In this document: positions 24,244 to 35,400 of the stretch, in pieces
How positions within the stretch are numbered: position 1 is the first letter of the stretch
How the letters are laid out: the number at the start of each line of letters is the position of its first letter
NCBI GenBank assembly: GCA_003952965.2
Contig: CM025855.1
Span: 17,565,858-17,629,857, forward strand
Length of the DNA: 64,000 nucleotides
Source of the DNA: Morella rubra
Lineage: Eukaryota > Streptophyta > Magnoliopsida > Fagales > Myricaceae
Direction: 5' to 3'
The notes under the pieces: generated by a model
Told to the model about the DNA's origin: nothing
What the model saw: the letters and a program-made list of their open reading frames with translations, nothing else
Database searches by the model: none
Program-made: the position numbers and the translations under genes

Positions 24244-24817
24244 TGACGCCGAAACAAGATAGCGATTATCCTGTAGGCTAGGGCAAACGGTATGTTGCAA
24301 GGGAAGACACCGAATTCTTCCCAAAAATCTCAAAGAGAATTCTCAAATTCAAAATTATTCAATCAACCAAAAACAACCCACAAGCCGGGCTAAAATAGCT
24401 AAGAATCGCATCCCTAAATGGGATGTTACCAAAAATAAATAGGCGGCAAAAATCTGGTCCAAATCGGATTCAAAAATAATTCCAAAACGAAAAAGGAAAG
24501 AAAACCAACCAAAAATAGATTTTTGAGAGGGAAAACAGCATTTTTAGGGCTCAAAACGAGGCACACCGAAGTGTAGCTGGGTGACCACGACGTACATGCC
24601 GAAAAGAGCTTTCCGAATTGGGGTCATGGGCGTGAATCGGATACTTGTAGCCAAAGTTATGACCAAAAAACCGACACGTGCACGAAAACTGCCCCAATTA
24701 GGTTAGATTTCGATTTTCTTGCCATCCTTGTGCTGATCTACCTGCTCAAGGTAATTCAACGCCATCAATGTGGAATCTGACAGCTCAGCGTTGTCTAACT
24801 CAGCTCCCCTTGCATCA
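24244..24817 (-). repeat. 5' LTR of the CRM-like element
   Basis: 574 bp, about 96% like the 3' LTR by eye. It is followed on the plus strand by the AAGAG duplication at 24818. Confidence 0.92.
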
Positions 24818-24822
24818 AAGAG

Positions 24823-27800
24823 CTTGTTGGATCCCTCATGACTCACGAAATCACCATGAAGGGACATGAGGAGGAAAGTTCAAAAAGAAGAAGCATAGCC
24901 TTGAAATCCTCCGTAGTTGAGATTGAAGAAGATAATGATGATAGTGGAGATGAGGATATTGCTCTCATGACAAGGAATTGTAGAAACTTCCTCAAGAGAA
25001 AGCAAGGAAGGAAGAACTTCAAAGATTTCAAGAGAGAAGAGCCAAAGAAGGAATACCCAAAGATGGATAACAAGAAGGACCACATCACTTGCTACAAGTG
25101 CAAGAAACCCGGTCACATTAAGGCGGATTGTCCACTTCTCAAATATAAAAAGAAAGCTATGAAAGCTACTTGGGAAGATAGCGATTCAAGCTCCTCCGAT
25201 GAAGAAGATGAGGGAGAAATTGTAAACATGTGCTTCATGGCTCTAGAAGATGATGAGGTATATTTCTCGGATCTTGAAGATTCAAAACCTTTATATGATG
25301 AATTAGAAAAATGTTTTTGATGAGTTGTACATTACGTTTGAAAAGCTTAAACTCAAATACAATGTTTTGAAAAAGAAGCATTCACTTGCTACAAGTAACC
25401 TTGATTCCTTAAATAATGAACAAGGAAATTTGAAGCTAGAGAATGAGGAATTGAAACTAAAAGTTTCAACTTTAGAAATTGAGAACAAAGCTTTCAAAGA
25501 TAAGGTTACTCGTCAAAACACTATTCTTAAAAAATTCAATCAAGGAAGCAAAGCTTTGGAGAACATTCTCAACCATCAAAGATGTGTTTTTGACAAAAGT
25601 GGATTAGGCTACAAGCCTCATAAAAATGAAAAGTATTTCAAAAACTTCTTTGTCAAAGCTAAATCCTCAAATGAATCTCTTCATACTTGTAACTTTTGCA
25701 ACAAGAATGGACATCTAATATTTGATTGTCCTCTCAAGAAACTTGGATGCAAAGCTCTTAGAAAGATATGGGTTCCAAAGGGAACTATTGCTAACCCAAA
25801 TGGACCCCAAAAGTTTCATCTTGATTTTTTTTTGTAGGATTCAAGGAAAAAGAAATACAATAGTTGGTTCTTGGATAGTGGTTGTTCAAGACACATGACC
25901 GGTGACCCATCAAGATTCTCAAGCCTATCAACCATTAAAGGTGGAAATGTAACATTTGGCGACAACTCCAAAGGAAAAATCATTGGTATAGGTAATATTG
26001 GTGGTAACTCTCTTCCTTTAATTGAAAATGTCCTATTGGTTGATAAATTGAAGCATAACTTGCTTAGTATTAGTCAACTTTGTGATAAAGGTTATAGAGT
26101 TATATTTGAATCTTCTCGATGCCTTATTGAAAATGTCATAGATGGAAAATTATTGTTTATTGGCCATAGGAACTCAAATGTATACAAGATTGACATTGAT
26201 CAAAATGCTTGTGTGGATAATTGTCTTGTGGTCAATGTAAATGATAGTTGGCTATGGCATAAAAGATTGGGTCATGCAAAGCATCATCTTGAAAATCTCT
26301 GCATGATCTTGTGAATGGGCTACCGAAGTTGAATTTTGAAAAAGACCAAGTTTGCGAAGCTTGTCAAATGGGAAAACAAGTGAAAACCTCTTTTAAATCC
26401 AAAACTTCATTTCAACTAGTAGACCTCTACAATTACTTCATTTGGATTTATTTGGTCCATCAAGAATTCAAAGTCTTGGTGGAAAGTCTTATGCCTTTGT
26501 AATTGTGGATGACTACTCTAGGTTCACTTGGATTTTGTTTTTAACTTCAAAAGATGAAGCCATTCATAAGTTCGTTAAATTCTCAAAAAGGGTGCAAAAT
26601 GCAAAAGGATACACCATTGTAGCCATTAGAAGTGACCATGGTGGTGAATTCGTAAATGAGAAGTTTGAATCTTTTTGTAGCACGAATGGTTATGAGCATA
26701 ATTTTTCAACATCTAGAACTCCTCAACAAAATGGAGTTGTTGAGAGAAAGAATAGAACTATTCAAGAGATGGCAAGAACTATTTTAAATGAAAATAAGTT
26801 ACCAAAATATTTTTGGGCCGAGGCCGTCAAGACATCTTGCTATGTTTTGAATAGAGATTCTGTGAGGCCCACTTTGAAGAAAACTCCTTATGAGCTTTGG
26901 AAAGATAGAAAACCCAACATCCATTATTTCAAAGTTTTTGGTTTTAAATGCTTCATTTTAAATACCAAAGACAACCTTGGAAAATTTGATTCTAAAACCG
27001 ATGTTGAAATTTTCCTTGGATACTCTAATTCGAGTAAAGCTTATAGAGTTTATAACAAAAGGACTCTTTGTGTTGAAGAATCAATGCATATCACTTTTGA
27101 TGAAACTAATGGTCCGTTTGAGAAAAATGAAAGTGTAGATATTGAAGATATTGAAGATATTGAGGGAGAGATGGAAGAACTTGAGATCAAGGATAACCCC
27201 ACTCAAACCAAGGAAGCTCAATCGCTAAGTGAAGAAATTATTCAACCATTGCAAGGAGAAGGTACTTCACAAGAACTCCCTAAAGAATGGAGGTATGCTA
27301 CTAGTCACCCTCAAGAGTTAATTATTGGTGATCCCTCTCATGGAACTAGAACTAGAGCTTCACTTAGAAATATTTGTAATCATCTTGCATTTGTGTCTCA
27401 AATTGAACCTAAGACTTTTCTTGAAGCCAAAAACGACGAAAGTTGGATTTTGGCAATGCAAGAAGAGTTAAACCAATTTGAGAGAAATCAATTTTGGGAA
27501 CTTGTCCCTAGAGCCAAGGATCAAACCATTATTGGCACAAAATGTGTCTTTAGGAACAAAGTTGATGAGCACGGTACTATTGTTAGAAACAAAGCTAGGT
27601 TGGTTGCTAAAGGCTATAATCAAGAAGAAGGGATTGATTATGATGAAACATATGCACCTGTAGCACGTTTGGAATCAATTGGAATGCTTTTGGCCTTTGC
27701 TTGGTATAAAAATTTTATGCTTTATCAAATGGACGTGAAAAGTGCTTTCTTGAATGGATTTATCATGGAAGAAGTCTATGTAGAACAACCATAAGGTTTT

Positions 27801-27997
27801 CAAAATGAAGCTTATCCAAAGTTTGTTTTCAAATTAAAAAAGGCTTTGTATGGACTAAAGCAAGCTCCTAGAGCTTGGTATGATAGACTTAAAACTTTCC
27901 TTGTTGAAAAAGGTTTTTCCATGGGTAAAGTTGACACAACACTTTTCACCAAGTTCAAAAACAATGATATTATAATTGTGCAAATTTATGTGGATGA
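24823..27997 (+). pseudogene. gag end, protease, integrase and reverse transcriptase of the SIRE-like element at 17401
   Basis: Resumes after the CRM-like insertion. Parts in order: zinc knuckle CYKCKKPGHIKADC (about 25090) and a second CNFCNKNGHLIFDC (about 25690), protease with FLDSGCSRHMTG (about 25867), pre-integrase LWHKRLGH (about 26253), integrase core ([36 protein letters not shown]) and reverse transcriptase ([27 protein letters not shown] just before the solo LTR). Better preserved than the element at 6801, but broken. Confidence 0.88.
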
Positions 27998-29201
27998 TGT
28001 AAATCCTAGGATTAAGGCAACCCAAGAGGGAGGGTGAATTGGGTTTCCAAACTTTTTTGCTTTTAACCCCAAAAGTCGTGTTTGCAAAGTAAAGACTAAT
28101 TTAGCACAAGTATATTGATGCAATAAGTAAATAAGTGCTAAATGTAAAGAGTAGGGTTTAGAGAAGCAAACACGAGATTTTTAGGTGGTTCGGCAAACCC
28201 GCCTACATCCACCCCTCAAGCTCCTTACCGAGCCTTGAGGTTTTCCCACTATCTTCAAATAGTGTACACTCTAGCTTCCGGGTGCTAGAGAACCGTACAA
28301 GTTTTTTCTGGCTCAACACTTACAACCCAACCAAGCTTGAGATATACCCTCTCTAAGCTTCTTCTTTAGTGAACAACCTCACTAAAGGAATCACCTCTTT
28401 TGGATAGGAAGATACAAGAATAAACTCTCTCAAAGAGTGGATATGAAAATGGAAAGCTCTATCTCTTTGATTCACACAATGACAAGGATAAGAAAGTGTA
28501 ATTTGTGTGAATGATATGAGAAATATGGAATAGAAGGTTTAAGATATTTCTCAAGCTATGTAAAATGATATGTGGTCATTCTCTCTTTTTAGAGACAATA
28601 GGAAGGTCTTTATATAGGCCACATGAGAAAACTAGCCGTTTCTAGCCGTTAGGGGTCGATGACAATTTTACCGTTGTACCCGACGCTTCATGTACCAGTC
28701 GACCGCTTCAACTAGTCATTGCTCAACGGTCATAAAATTTGAACTGTCAAATTTTGTCTCATCATCCGCTACATATAGCGGTCGACCGCTTAAATTATTT
28801 TCATAGACCGCTACAATTAAAAACCCATTTTTGACATTTTTGAAATCCCATTTCAAAAACCAACTTTCCAAAAGTATAACCAAGGCTTGGGAGTTTATAT
28901 AGGGATGATTTGAAACCATTTAAAACATTTTGGTTTCAAACAAGTGATAAAAGTTTATGCACGGTTTGAAAAATATGCAAGTGTGTGATTCAAATCCTTG
29001 TCAAAAGTGAAACTAAGAGTTACAAGGTTATACCCTATGGTCTTGAATCTTCACTTTTGAGCTCCTTGCATCTTCTTGATCTTCAATCTTCTTGTCTTTG
29101 GCTCTTTGATAAAAATGTCTTTGTCTTTGAAGATGTCCATTTTGTAAACTTAATCTATTTATTGAAATCATCAAAATATCGATTGGGAACAAAAGCCAAC
29201 A
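27998..29201 (-). mobile_element. Solo LTR of the SIRE-like family, inserted in the reverse transcriptase region
   Basis: 1204 bp; on the minus strand it reads TGTTGGCTTTTGTTCCC to GGATTTACA. It is closely related to the solo LTR at 51218-52479. The flanks GATGA (27993-27997) and AATGA (29202-29206) are a 4-of-5 match. The host element's homology resumes directly after it. It carries the GTCGAC palindrome cluster at about 28680-28800 and the TATA region near 28615. Confidence 0.85.
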
Positions 29202-30094
29202 AATGACTCTCTCTGTCAAGAATTTTCCAAATTTATGCATGAAGAGTTTGAGATGAGTATGATGGGTGAGCTTAACTTCTTCCTTGGACTACAAATCAAG
29301 CAATCCAAAGAAGGAATCTTCATAAACCAAGCAAAGTATATAAAGGATTTACTCAAACGCTTTGGAATGGAGAACTTGAAAGTGGCGGAAACACCAATGA
29401 GCACATCGCTAAAGCTTGATGCGGATGAAAAAGGTAAAAAGGTAGACATCACCAAATATAGAGGTATGATTGAGCTCTCCTCTATTTGACGGCTAGTAGG
29501 CCGGATATTATGTTTAGTGTGTGTTTATGTTCTAGATTCCAAGCATGTCCTAAAGAATCTCATGTTTGTGCCGTAAAAAGAATTGTTCGATATCTTTTGG
29601 GTACTATTGACCTAGGACTTTGGTATCCTAGAGACACTTACATGAACCGAGTAAGCTAATTCGAGAGAAAAAGTACTAGTAGTACTTGTCATTTCTTAGG
29701 ATCATCTTTAGTTTCTTGGAGTAGCAAGAAACAAAACTCAGTTGTTTTATCAACAACCGAAGCGGAATACATAGCGGCCGGTAGTTGTTGTGCTCAAGTG
29801 TTGTGGATGAAACAAACTCTCAAAGATTTTGGACTGAAATTTGAGAGTATACCCATCAAATATGATAACACTAGTGCTATCAACTTGTCCAAGAATCTCA
29901 TCCAAAACTCAAGGACTAAACACATTGAAGTGAGACATCATTTTCTAAGAGATCATATTCAAAAAGGTGACATCTCACTTGATTTCATTGGTACTGAGCA
30001 TCAACTAGCTGATATTTTCACAAAACCCTTGAGTAATGACAGATTTTGTGATCTTAGACGAGAAATTGGGTTTTTAGATGCGAATGCTCTTTGA
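29202..30094 (+). pseudogene. Reverse transcriptase end and RNase H of the SIRE-like element at 17401
   Basis: Recognisable by FLGLQIKQSKEGIFINQAKY (about 29280), the RNase H region with STTEAEYIAAG (about 29750) and the family end KHIEVRHHFLRDHI ... LADIFTKPLS (about 29910-30040). The pol frame ends at 30094 with FLDANAL, as in the sister element. Broken. Confidence 0.85.
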
Positions 30095-30244
30095 TATGTC
30101 TTTTTATTGATTTCCATGGATTTTCATTGTTTTGATGTTTTAAACATGTTTAGAATGTCCTTATATATTGTTACATGTTTGAAATTCATCAAATACATCA
30201 TTCCATTTCATTTTGGGCAGTAAAAGTTTATTTTTTCAAATGGC

Positions 30245-30385
30245 TGTTCTCTGTAGCAGTCGACCACGTGGAACCGCTACAAGAAGCAGTCGACCGGTTA
30301 GTAGAACTTGTTCTACCAAGCGGTTGATGGACATCAACCGCTACACCAAGCGGTCGATCGCCTCATCGAGCCTATATATACTTCA
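30245..30385 (+). promoter_or_regulatory. GTCGAC palindrome cluster plus TATA box upstream of the extra ORF (element at 17401)
   Basis: GCAGTCGACCACG, GCAGTCGACCGG, GCGGTTGATGG and GCGGTCGATCGC lie about 25-40 bp apart, followed by GCCTATATATAC at about 30369. The extra ORF's ATG is about 290 bp further (30666), the same spacing as in the sister element. This mirrors the LTR promoter arrangement at 17796-18040. Confidence 0.5.
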
Positions 30386-30665
30386 GTTCACATTTTGGTC
30401 GACCGCACCCTCTGCTCTCATGAACCGCTTCTCCTCTCTCGACCCAAACCCTCTCAAATCCCTCCCAAAACACCATAATCTATCCTATAATCCATCCCAA
30501 TCATTTTAGACCATCAAATTCGGCCAAAACCCTCACTTTTTGTGTGGATTCACATCAAAATCCATCAAGCATTCACTTATTAGGGATTTCGGCCCCCTTT
30601 AACACCCTAACCCTAGATTTCCACATTTCAGCCCTTTTCCTCTCATTTTCTCACTCTCAATCATC

Positions 30666-31480
30666 ATGCCAAGGACAAAGCATGCGGCCATGGTTGGAAA
30701 TGAGAGAGCTGGTTCCTCTCGTTCTTCAGCGAATCAAACGAGTGAGCCTGATTATTTTTTCCGTAATCCTGAATGTGCTAAGAAGTTTACAATGACTTTT
30801 CAAAGAGAAAAGTCATGTTGGGAAGGAAAGTGAATGTAGAATCACTTTCAGATTTTGAAATTGAGCGTCTTTTTTTGAAACAGGGTTGGAGAAATTTATG
30901 GATATGGGTACTGAAGTGTTTCCCAAATATGTTAGGCTTTTCTTTCTAATTTGACTGTTGGGTGGGAAGCTGGAGGTTTGTTTACCGTGAAGAGTATGGT
31001 TGGAGGACGGATATTATTTTAAATGAAGTTATTCTAGGAGATATTTTGGGTATCCCACATGTCGGGATTCGGGCTTATGAGTTTAAAACTTGGCCCGTGT
31101 GTAAGGGCTTTGATTATGGAGAAGCCCTAGTTTACCTCCTAGGTAATGGTGTGGCAGAAGATGCACCTAGGAAGATCCATGCCAACCAACTATCAGTACG
31201 TTCAAGTTTACTTCATTTGATCTGCACCCATAACCTGATTCCTCGGGGTGGACACCGAGAGGAGGTGACTTTTATGGATGTCTTCGTGATTGAGCGACTT
31301 CTGAAAGAGAGAAAGTTCAACCTCCCCTATATTATGCTCAAACATATAGAAGAGCTTGTGAGTCTAAAAGGAATCTTCCATATGGCTTGCTGTTTACCCA
31401 GATATTTTGATATTTTGGGGTTACACTCAGTTCTCGCGAGCGAGACACTTTGACCAAGTGTGAACAATTTTCTACGTTAT
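30666..31480 (+). pseudogene. Extra 3' ORF (PF20167-like) of the SIRE-like element at 17401
   Basis: Starts MPRTKHAA, like MPRMKNAA in the sister element. The family blocks are recognisable: GWR at about 30885, the VGWEAGG region (about 30960), DILGIPHVGIRAYE (about 31040), HNLIPRGGHREEVTF (about 31235) and LPYIMLK (about 31325). PF20167-like fold by pattern; function unknown. Homology to the sister element ends near 31480. Broken. Confidence 0.65.
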
Positions 31481-31489
31481 ATGTTGGCA

Positions 31490-32576
31490 TTGTCACTACT
31501 GGCTCTGGCAACATATCTAGAACACAGGGTGTGGGTTGTGTAGCTGGGGGTAGGTCTTTGAGGAACCAGTAGTGATAGTGCTCGACTACCACTTCAAAAG
31601 ATATCGTAACCCAAACTCTAAACTCAACCCATAAAATGTACGGGCCTACGTCGATGGTCTGATATTACTCAAACAACCTCATCTTTTGCTTGTTATTATT
31701 ATTAGTACATGCAACAAAAAGAAATAAGGGTGAGTCTTAGGGACTTAATAAGGTCGAGGAGGAGATATATGGCAAAGAAGAATAGACATATACGCAACAA
31801 GAAAATAAGCATATAACGAATCCAATAAGCAATGCAACTATATGATAGATATGCTAAATCATGAGTTGAGAACATATAGATCACAAGTCCAAATTCCACA
31901 TTTTTAGATCAATATTGTCATTGAGATGTCCCTAACAATGCTCTCTGTATGACCGCCGGAGTCAGGGCTGTGCATCCTACTACCTCTTCCACCGGGACAG
32001 TCCCAGTTTAACTCACACATCAAGACAATTCTAGGCAAAGCACATGTGCTTTTGCCTAGGGGAGACAACTAACTTGATCCCGTCAACGTGGTGGTTGCAC
32101 ATCCCCCAGTGATCAGTACCGTCATGCTTATACTTAGGACTATCTCAATATATAATCATATCATCCTTAGCACATATAATTCATAGTATTAAAACTATGA
32201 ATGAAGTTTTTGTGCAGCCAATGCAATCATTGGCCTCCACATGTCATAAATTAAAGGATGCATAAACAAATATTAATCACAACAACCTTAGTAATGCTCA
32301 TCTTCCTTCCTATTTTATTTTATTATTTTATTTTTTAAAATTTTTATCCTTAGGTCACTGACCTAGGGCTGGGCCTTTAAAGGCACAATTAACCAATTAT
32401 TTAAGAGGGCCTCGCAGCCCACTTCTCTTCCAAGAGTGATTTGGGCCTTGTGGCCCACCTATAATTGTTTTGTTAAACGGCTTGTTTTTTGGTCAGAAAT
32501 ATTTACTTTCAACTATCTCGTATTTATTCATAGTTGTTCTTTGGGGGTTATGGGCCTTGAAGAGTATTTTTATTTA
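31490..32576. other. Gene-free region with Gypsy-LTR-like remnants (minus orientation)
   Basis: No gene is supported. On the minus strand around 31730 there is a TTAAGTCCCTAAGACTCACC motif comparable to the one at about 56160 (plus), and a CCTCCTCGACCTTA stretch shared with about 16245 (minus). These suggest an old Gypsy LTR. Boundaries are not visible. Confidence 0.3.
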
Positions 32577-33665
32577 GGGTCCATTTGTTTCACTGTAAAT
32601 TACTTTTTTTTTAAAGCAGTTTCCAATGCATTATGTTTCAGAAAAGTATTCTAATTTTGGGTGTTTAGTTGTTATATGAAATATATTTTCTGAAAGTATT
32701 GTTCAATATTTTTGAAGTATGTTATATTTTTTCGTAATTTTATATGATTAATGAACTTAATTTCTAACATCAACTTGAAATAAAATAAAATAAAGTTTTG
32801 GAGAGAGTAAGAAAGGGGTCAGGTTCCTTTGAATCTTTTGGTTTTGGGTTAGAAACCCGAACAATAACCTAATTTTTTTCGGGTTTGTGTTTCAAAACCC
32901 CCGACCCCAAAGAAAGCTAAAACCGTCGGGGTGGGGTTCCTTTGAATGCTCGGGTTTTAGGTTAGAGACGCGAACATGAACCTAATTTTTCTCAAGTTCG
33001 TGTTTCAAAACCAGACCCGATCCTGAAAAAGCTAAAATCGTCGAAGTCGGGGTTCCTTTGAATGCTTTAGTTTCAGGTTAGATACCTGAATATGAACCTG
33101 ATTTTTCTCGGATTCATTTTTCAAAACCTAACCTCAACCCTGAAAAAATCTAAAATTGTCGAGGTCGGATTCCTCTAAATGCTTTAGTTTCAGGTTAGAG
33201 ACCCAAACATGAACCTGATTTTTCTCTCATTCATGTTTCAAAACTTGACCCCAACCCCAATTCCGACCTCGAAAAGAGTTAAAACCGTTGGGTCGGGTTC
33301 TTTTGAATGATTTGGTTTCGGGTTAGAGTCTCAAACACAAACTTGATTTTTATCAGGTTACTGTTTCAATACCTGACCCCGACCCCTACCACGATGTAAC
33401 CCAACCAGTTTGGATTAAACTGGGTCGATTTCAAGTCAGGAGGTCGAGTTGATTTGTTTCTGGCCACCCATAAGACTGAGTGAGGCAAGTTAGGAAATAA
33501 GATACACTAGTTTCAAAAAGTAAACCACTTTCAGAAATGTGGAGCTATCTTTATGGTTGACTTACTTGAGTTTCGATTGACCGTATTTTACAAGACTCCC
33601 CGAATAGTCAAAAGTATGGAAAGTACTTTCCAGAAAGTAAAATACTGCAAAAAGCAAACAGAGCC
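32577..33665. mobile_element. Probable non-autonomous PIF/Harbinger-like (Tourist-type) element
   Basis: The left end reads GGGTCCATTTGTTTCAC and the right end, read inward on the minus strand, GGCTCTGTTTGCTTTTTGC. Both are flanked by TTA (32574-32576 and 33666-33668), the target duplication typical of this superfamily. The termini match at roughly two thirds of the first 15 positions. It is 1089 bp long with no transposase. Most of the interior is the minisatellite at 32822-33410. Confidence 0.5.
32822..33410 (+). repeat. Minisatellite, five copies of a unit of about 115 bp
   Basis: Units start near 32822, 32935, 33051, 33167 and 33295 with GGTTCCTTTGAATGCTTTGG-like sequence. They contain a TTAGAGACCCGAACATGAACC-like block and end with AAAACCGTCGAGGTCGG-like text. 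Copies differ by about 15-25%, so the array is old. It is contained in the TTA-flanked element. Confidence 0.85.
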
Positions 33666-33964
33666 TTAATTGAAACTAAGCCAAAGATTTGTTGGGGTTC
33701 CTTTGGCTTTTCTCTGTTAATGGGCTCAATTTGGGCCCTAATGGACCTTAATCTTGAGGCCCTTCCAGTGCCAGTTTTGGGCGCAAAATTTCACCATTGC
33801 TTTCTTAGTGATCCATTAGGTTATATTCGATGAATTCCATCCTTGAACCCATTTTATTTGTTCTTTGCTAATTTTGCCCCTAACACATTTTATGCCCCTT
33901 TTTTTCTTATCTTTTAATCACTCTTTTTCTTTGAACTTAACGTGGCATGTCTAGATATTATTTA

Positions 33965-34522
33965 TGTTAGAATTATGTGCCCTAAAAAACCAAATAATTA
34001 ATCCAGTCCTAATATCTCATATGGAATATAGTTTGGTGGAAGGAATTAATTGTATGTAAAGGGGCATATTTGTAATAATCTCAAATTTCAGGGGTCAATT
34101 ACAATATGTTGATGGACTTGATTGTAATTAGTAGAAGCCCTAATTTTATTAGAAGAAGAGTTCTTCAGTTTAATCCTACGGCTGGAATTTGAGATCCTAA
34201 GGATCCTATGTCTCATGCTCTCTCTAGGGTTTCCCAAGGCCTATAAATATAACTGTTATATTCAAGGGGTTGGCCATCAAAACCTATTAGAGAAATCCCT
34301 AAAAAGAGAGAGTGACATAAATCCCTTAGGAGGCAACACATCTGAGTTGTTGTTCTGAATTGTTGGAGCTTTGGATTGGATCGTAAAGCGACTTGAATTT
34401 TGTGGATTCCTGAATTCTGTATTAGGTAGGTAATTAGATCCGCAATTGCAATTATAATCCTAATTAATGTTTTGTTGAAAAACATGTTGTTTATTTTAGT
34501 TCAATTCCGCATAAATTATTAG
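33965..34522 (+). repeat. 5' LTR of the Angela/Tork-like element
   Basis: 558 bp, TGTTAGAATTATGTGCCC to CGCATAAATTATTA, with CCTATAAATATAAC as TATA box at about 34240. Confidence 0.92.
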
Positions 34523-34523
34523 T

Positions 34524-34539
34524 GGTATCAGAGCCAAGT
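34524..34539 (+). other. Primer-binding site (tRNA-Met)
   Basis: TGGTATCAGAGCCAAG, one base after the LTR, complementary to initiator tRNA-Met. Confidence 0.9.
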
Positions 34540-34799
34540 TCATATGATTGCAATTGTTAGATTATATGGACCTTGCAAATTTTCGTTGAAAAATCAAAAG
34601 CCTTTCGCGAGTTTTGAAATCACATGAAAGAGAAAAGTTTTGTTTCTCTTTACTGCATATGAGATATGATGAAATATATTATTCTGTTCCGAGTCTATGC
34701 AATGCGATCTGAATAAATATACTTTATTGCTGATTAAGAATAATAAGTCAAAACCCTTACATTTTTGCGTATTGTTCACTATGCAAATTTTTGATGTAA

Positions 34800-35400
34800 A
34801 TGGTCACATGAGGTTGCCGGAGAAATTGGCCTGAGCCAAGCCGGAGCCAGCGATGTGGCATCCCTGCCGGCGGTGGGTGGCGTCCGCAACCATGGTCGGC
34901 TGCGAACATCACTTAACACCCGTGTAAGACACGGGTGTTAAGGGTTTTTGGTGGCTAGCCGCACACCTAAAGGGTGCGCAACGGCCACCGGAGATTTGTC
35001 GGAGTCTAGCCTTGCATTCTCACAAGGGGCCAGAGACACCCGGGGCATTGAGATGCCCTCAGTCAACTGCTGGGCCATTCGGGTAGGGCAATAGTTGCCC
35101 TAGCCCAAGGCCTAGCAGCCCAGCCCAAAGAGTTGAGGTGGGTCAAAAAAAAAATGTGACGTATTGGGCTGGCTTTAGAACCCAACCCAACCCGTGGGCT
35201 GGCTAGGCTCAGAACCTAGCCTCAGCTCACATAGGGTAGGGCTGGGTTTAGAACCTAGCCCAAAGCTTGAGCAGGGCCGGGTTGTGAACCTAGCCCACTA
35301 CCGAGTGGGCCGGTTTGACTAGTCTGGCAGGGGTCTGGCTGGTTTGACTGGTCCGGCCCAATTGAGCGGTTTGATCTGTCAATGATCAACATTTGACCGA
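34800..35400 (+). other. GC-rich untranslated leader of the Angela/Tork-like element
   Basis: Conspicuously GC-rich against the AT-rich surroundings, with repeated GAACCTAGCCCA/GGGCTGG phrases between about 35150 and 35300. No open frame of note. It lies between the primer site and gag. Confidence 0.55.
34912..34942 (+). other. Perfect 14-bp hairpin in the leader of the Angela/Tork-like element
   Basis: CTTAACACCCGTGT is followed by a 3-base loop (AAG) and its exact complement ACACGGGTGTTAAG. It lies about 390 bp downstream of the primer site in the untranslated leader, where retroelement RNAs carry packaging and dimerisation structures. The fold is read directly; the role is inference. Confidence 0.6.

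Larger units (their letters stand above)
19390..24817 (-). mobile_element. CRM-like Gypsy chromovirus inserted in the SIRE-like element (fossil)
   Basis: A complete-looking insertion of 5428 bp. Its LTRs are 19390-19960 (3') and 24244-24817 (5'), flanked by a perfect AAGAG duplication (19385-19389 and 24818-24822). The minus strand carries gag, protease, reverse transcriptase, RNase H and integrase in the Gypsy order. Reverse transcriptase and integrase motifs, and a polyprotein end lying inside the 3' LTR, agree with the CRM (centromeric retrotransposon) clade. About half a dozen breaks are visible. By eye the LTRs differ at about 23 positions plus a few indels over about 572 bp (near 4%), or roughly 1.5-3 million years. 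Confidence 0.92.
17401..31480 (+). mobile_element. SIRE/Maximus-like Copia retrotransposon, long-LTR form, with two elements inserted in it (fossil)
   Basis: The element starts with a 1319-bp 5' LTR and a tRNA-Met primer site, followed by gag, protease, integrase, reverse transcriptase, RNase H and the extra PF20167-like ORF. Recognisable homology to the sister element at 6801 ends near 31480; no 3' LTR is seen in the window. A CRM-like Gypsy element (19390-24817) and a minus-strand solo LTR (27998-29201) are inserted. It is broken in several places besides the insertions and must be older than both inserts. Confidence 0.85.

Noticed and set aside
32822-33410. CRISPR-like array
   Set aside because: Contiguous 115-bp tandem units without spacers, in plant nuclear DNA.
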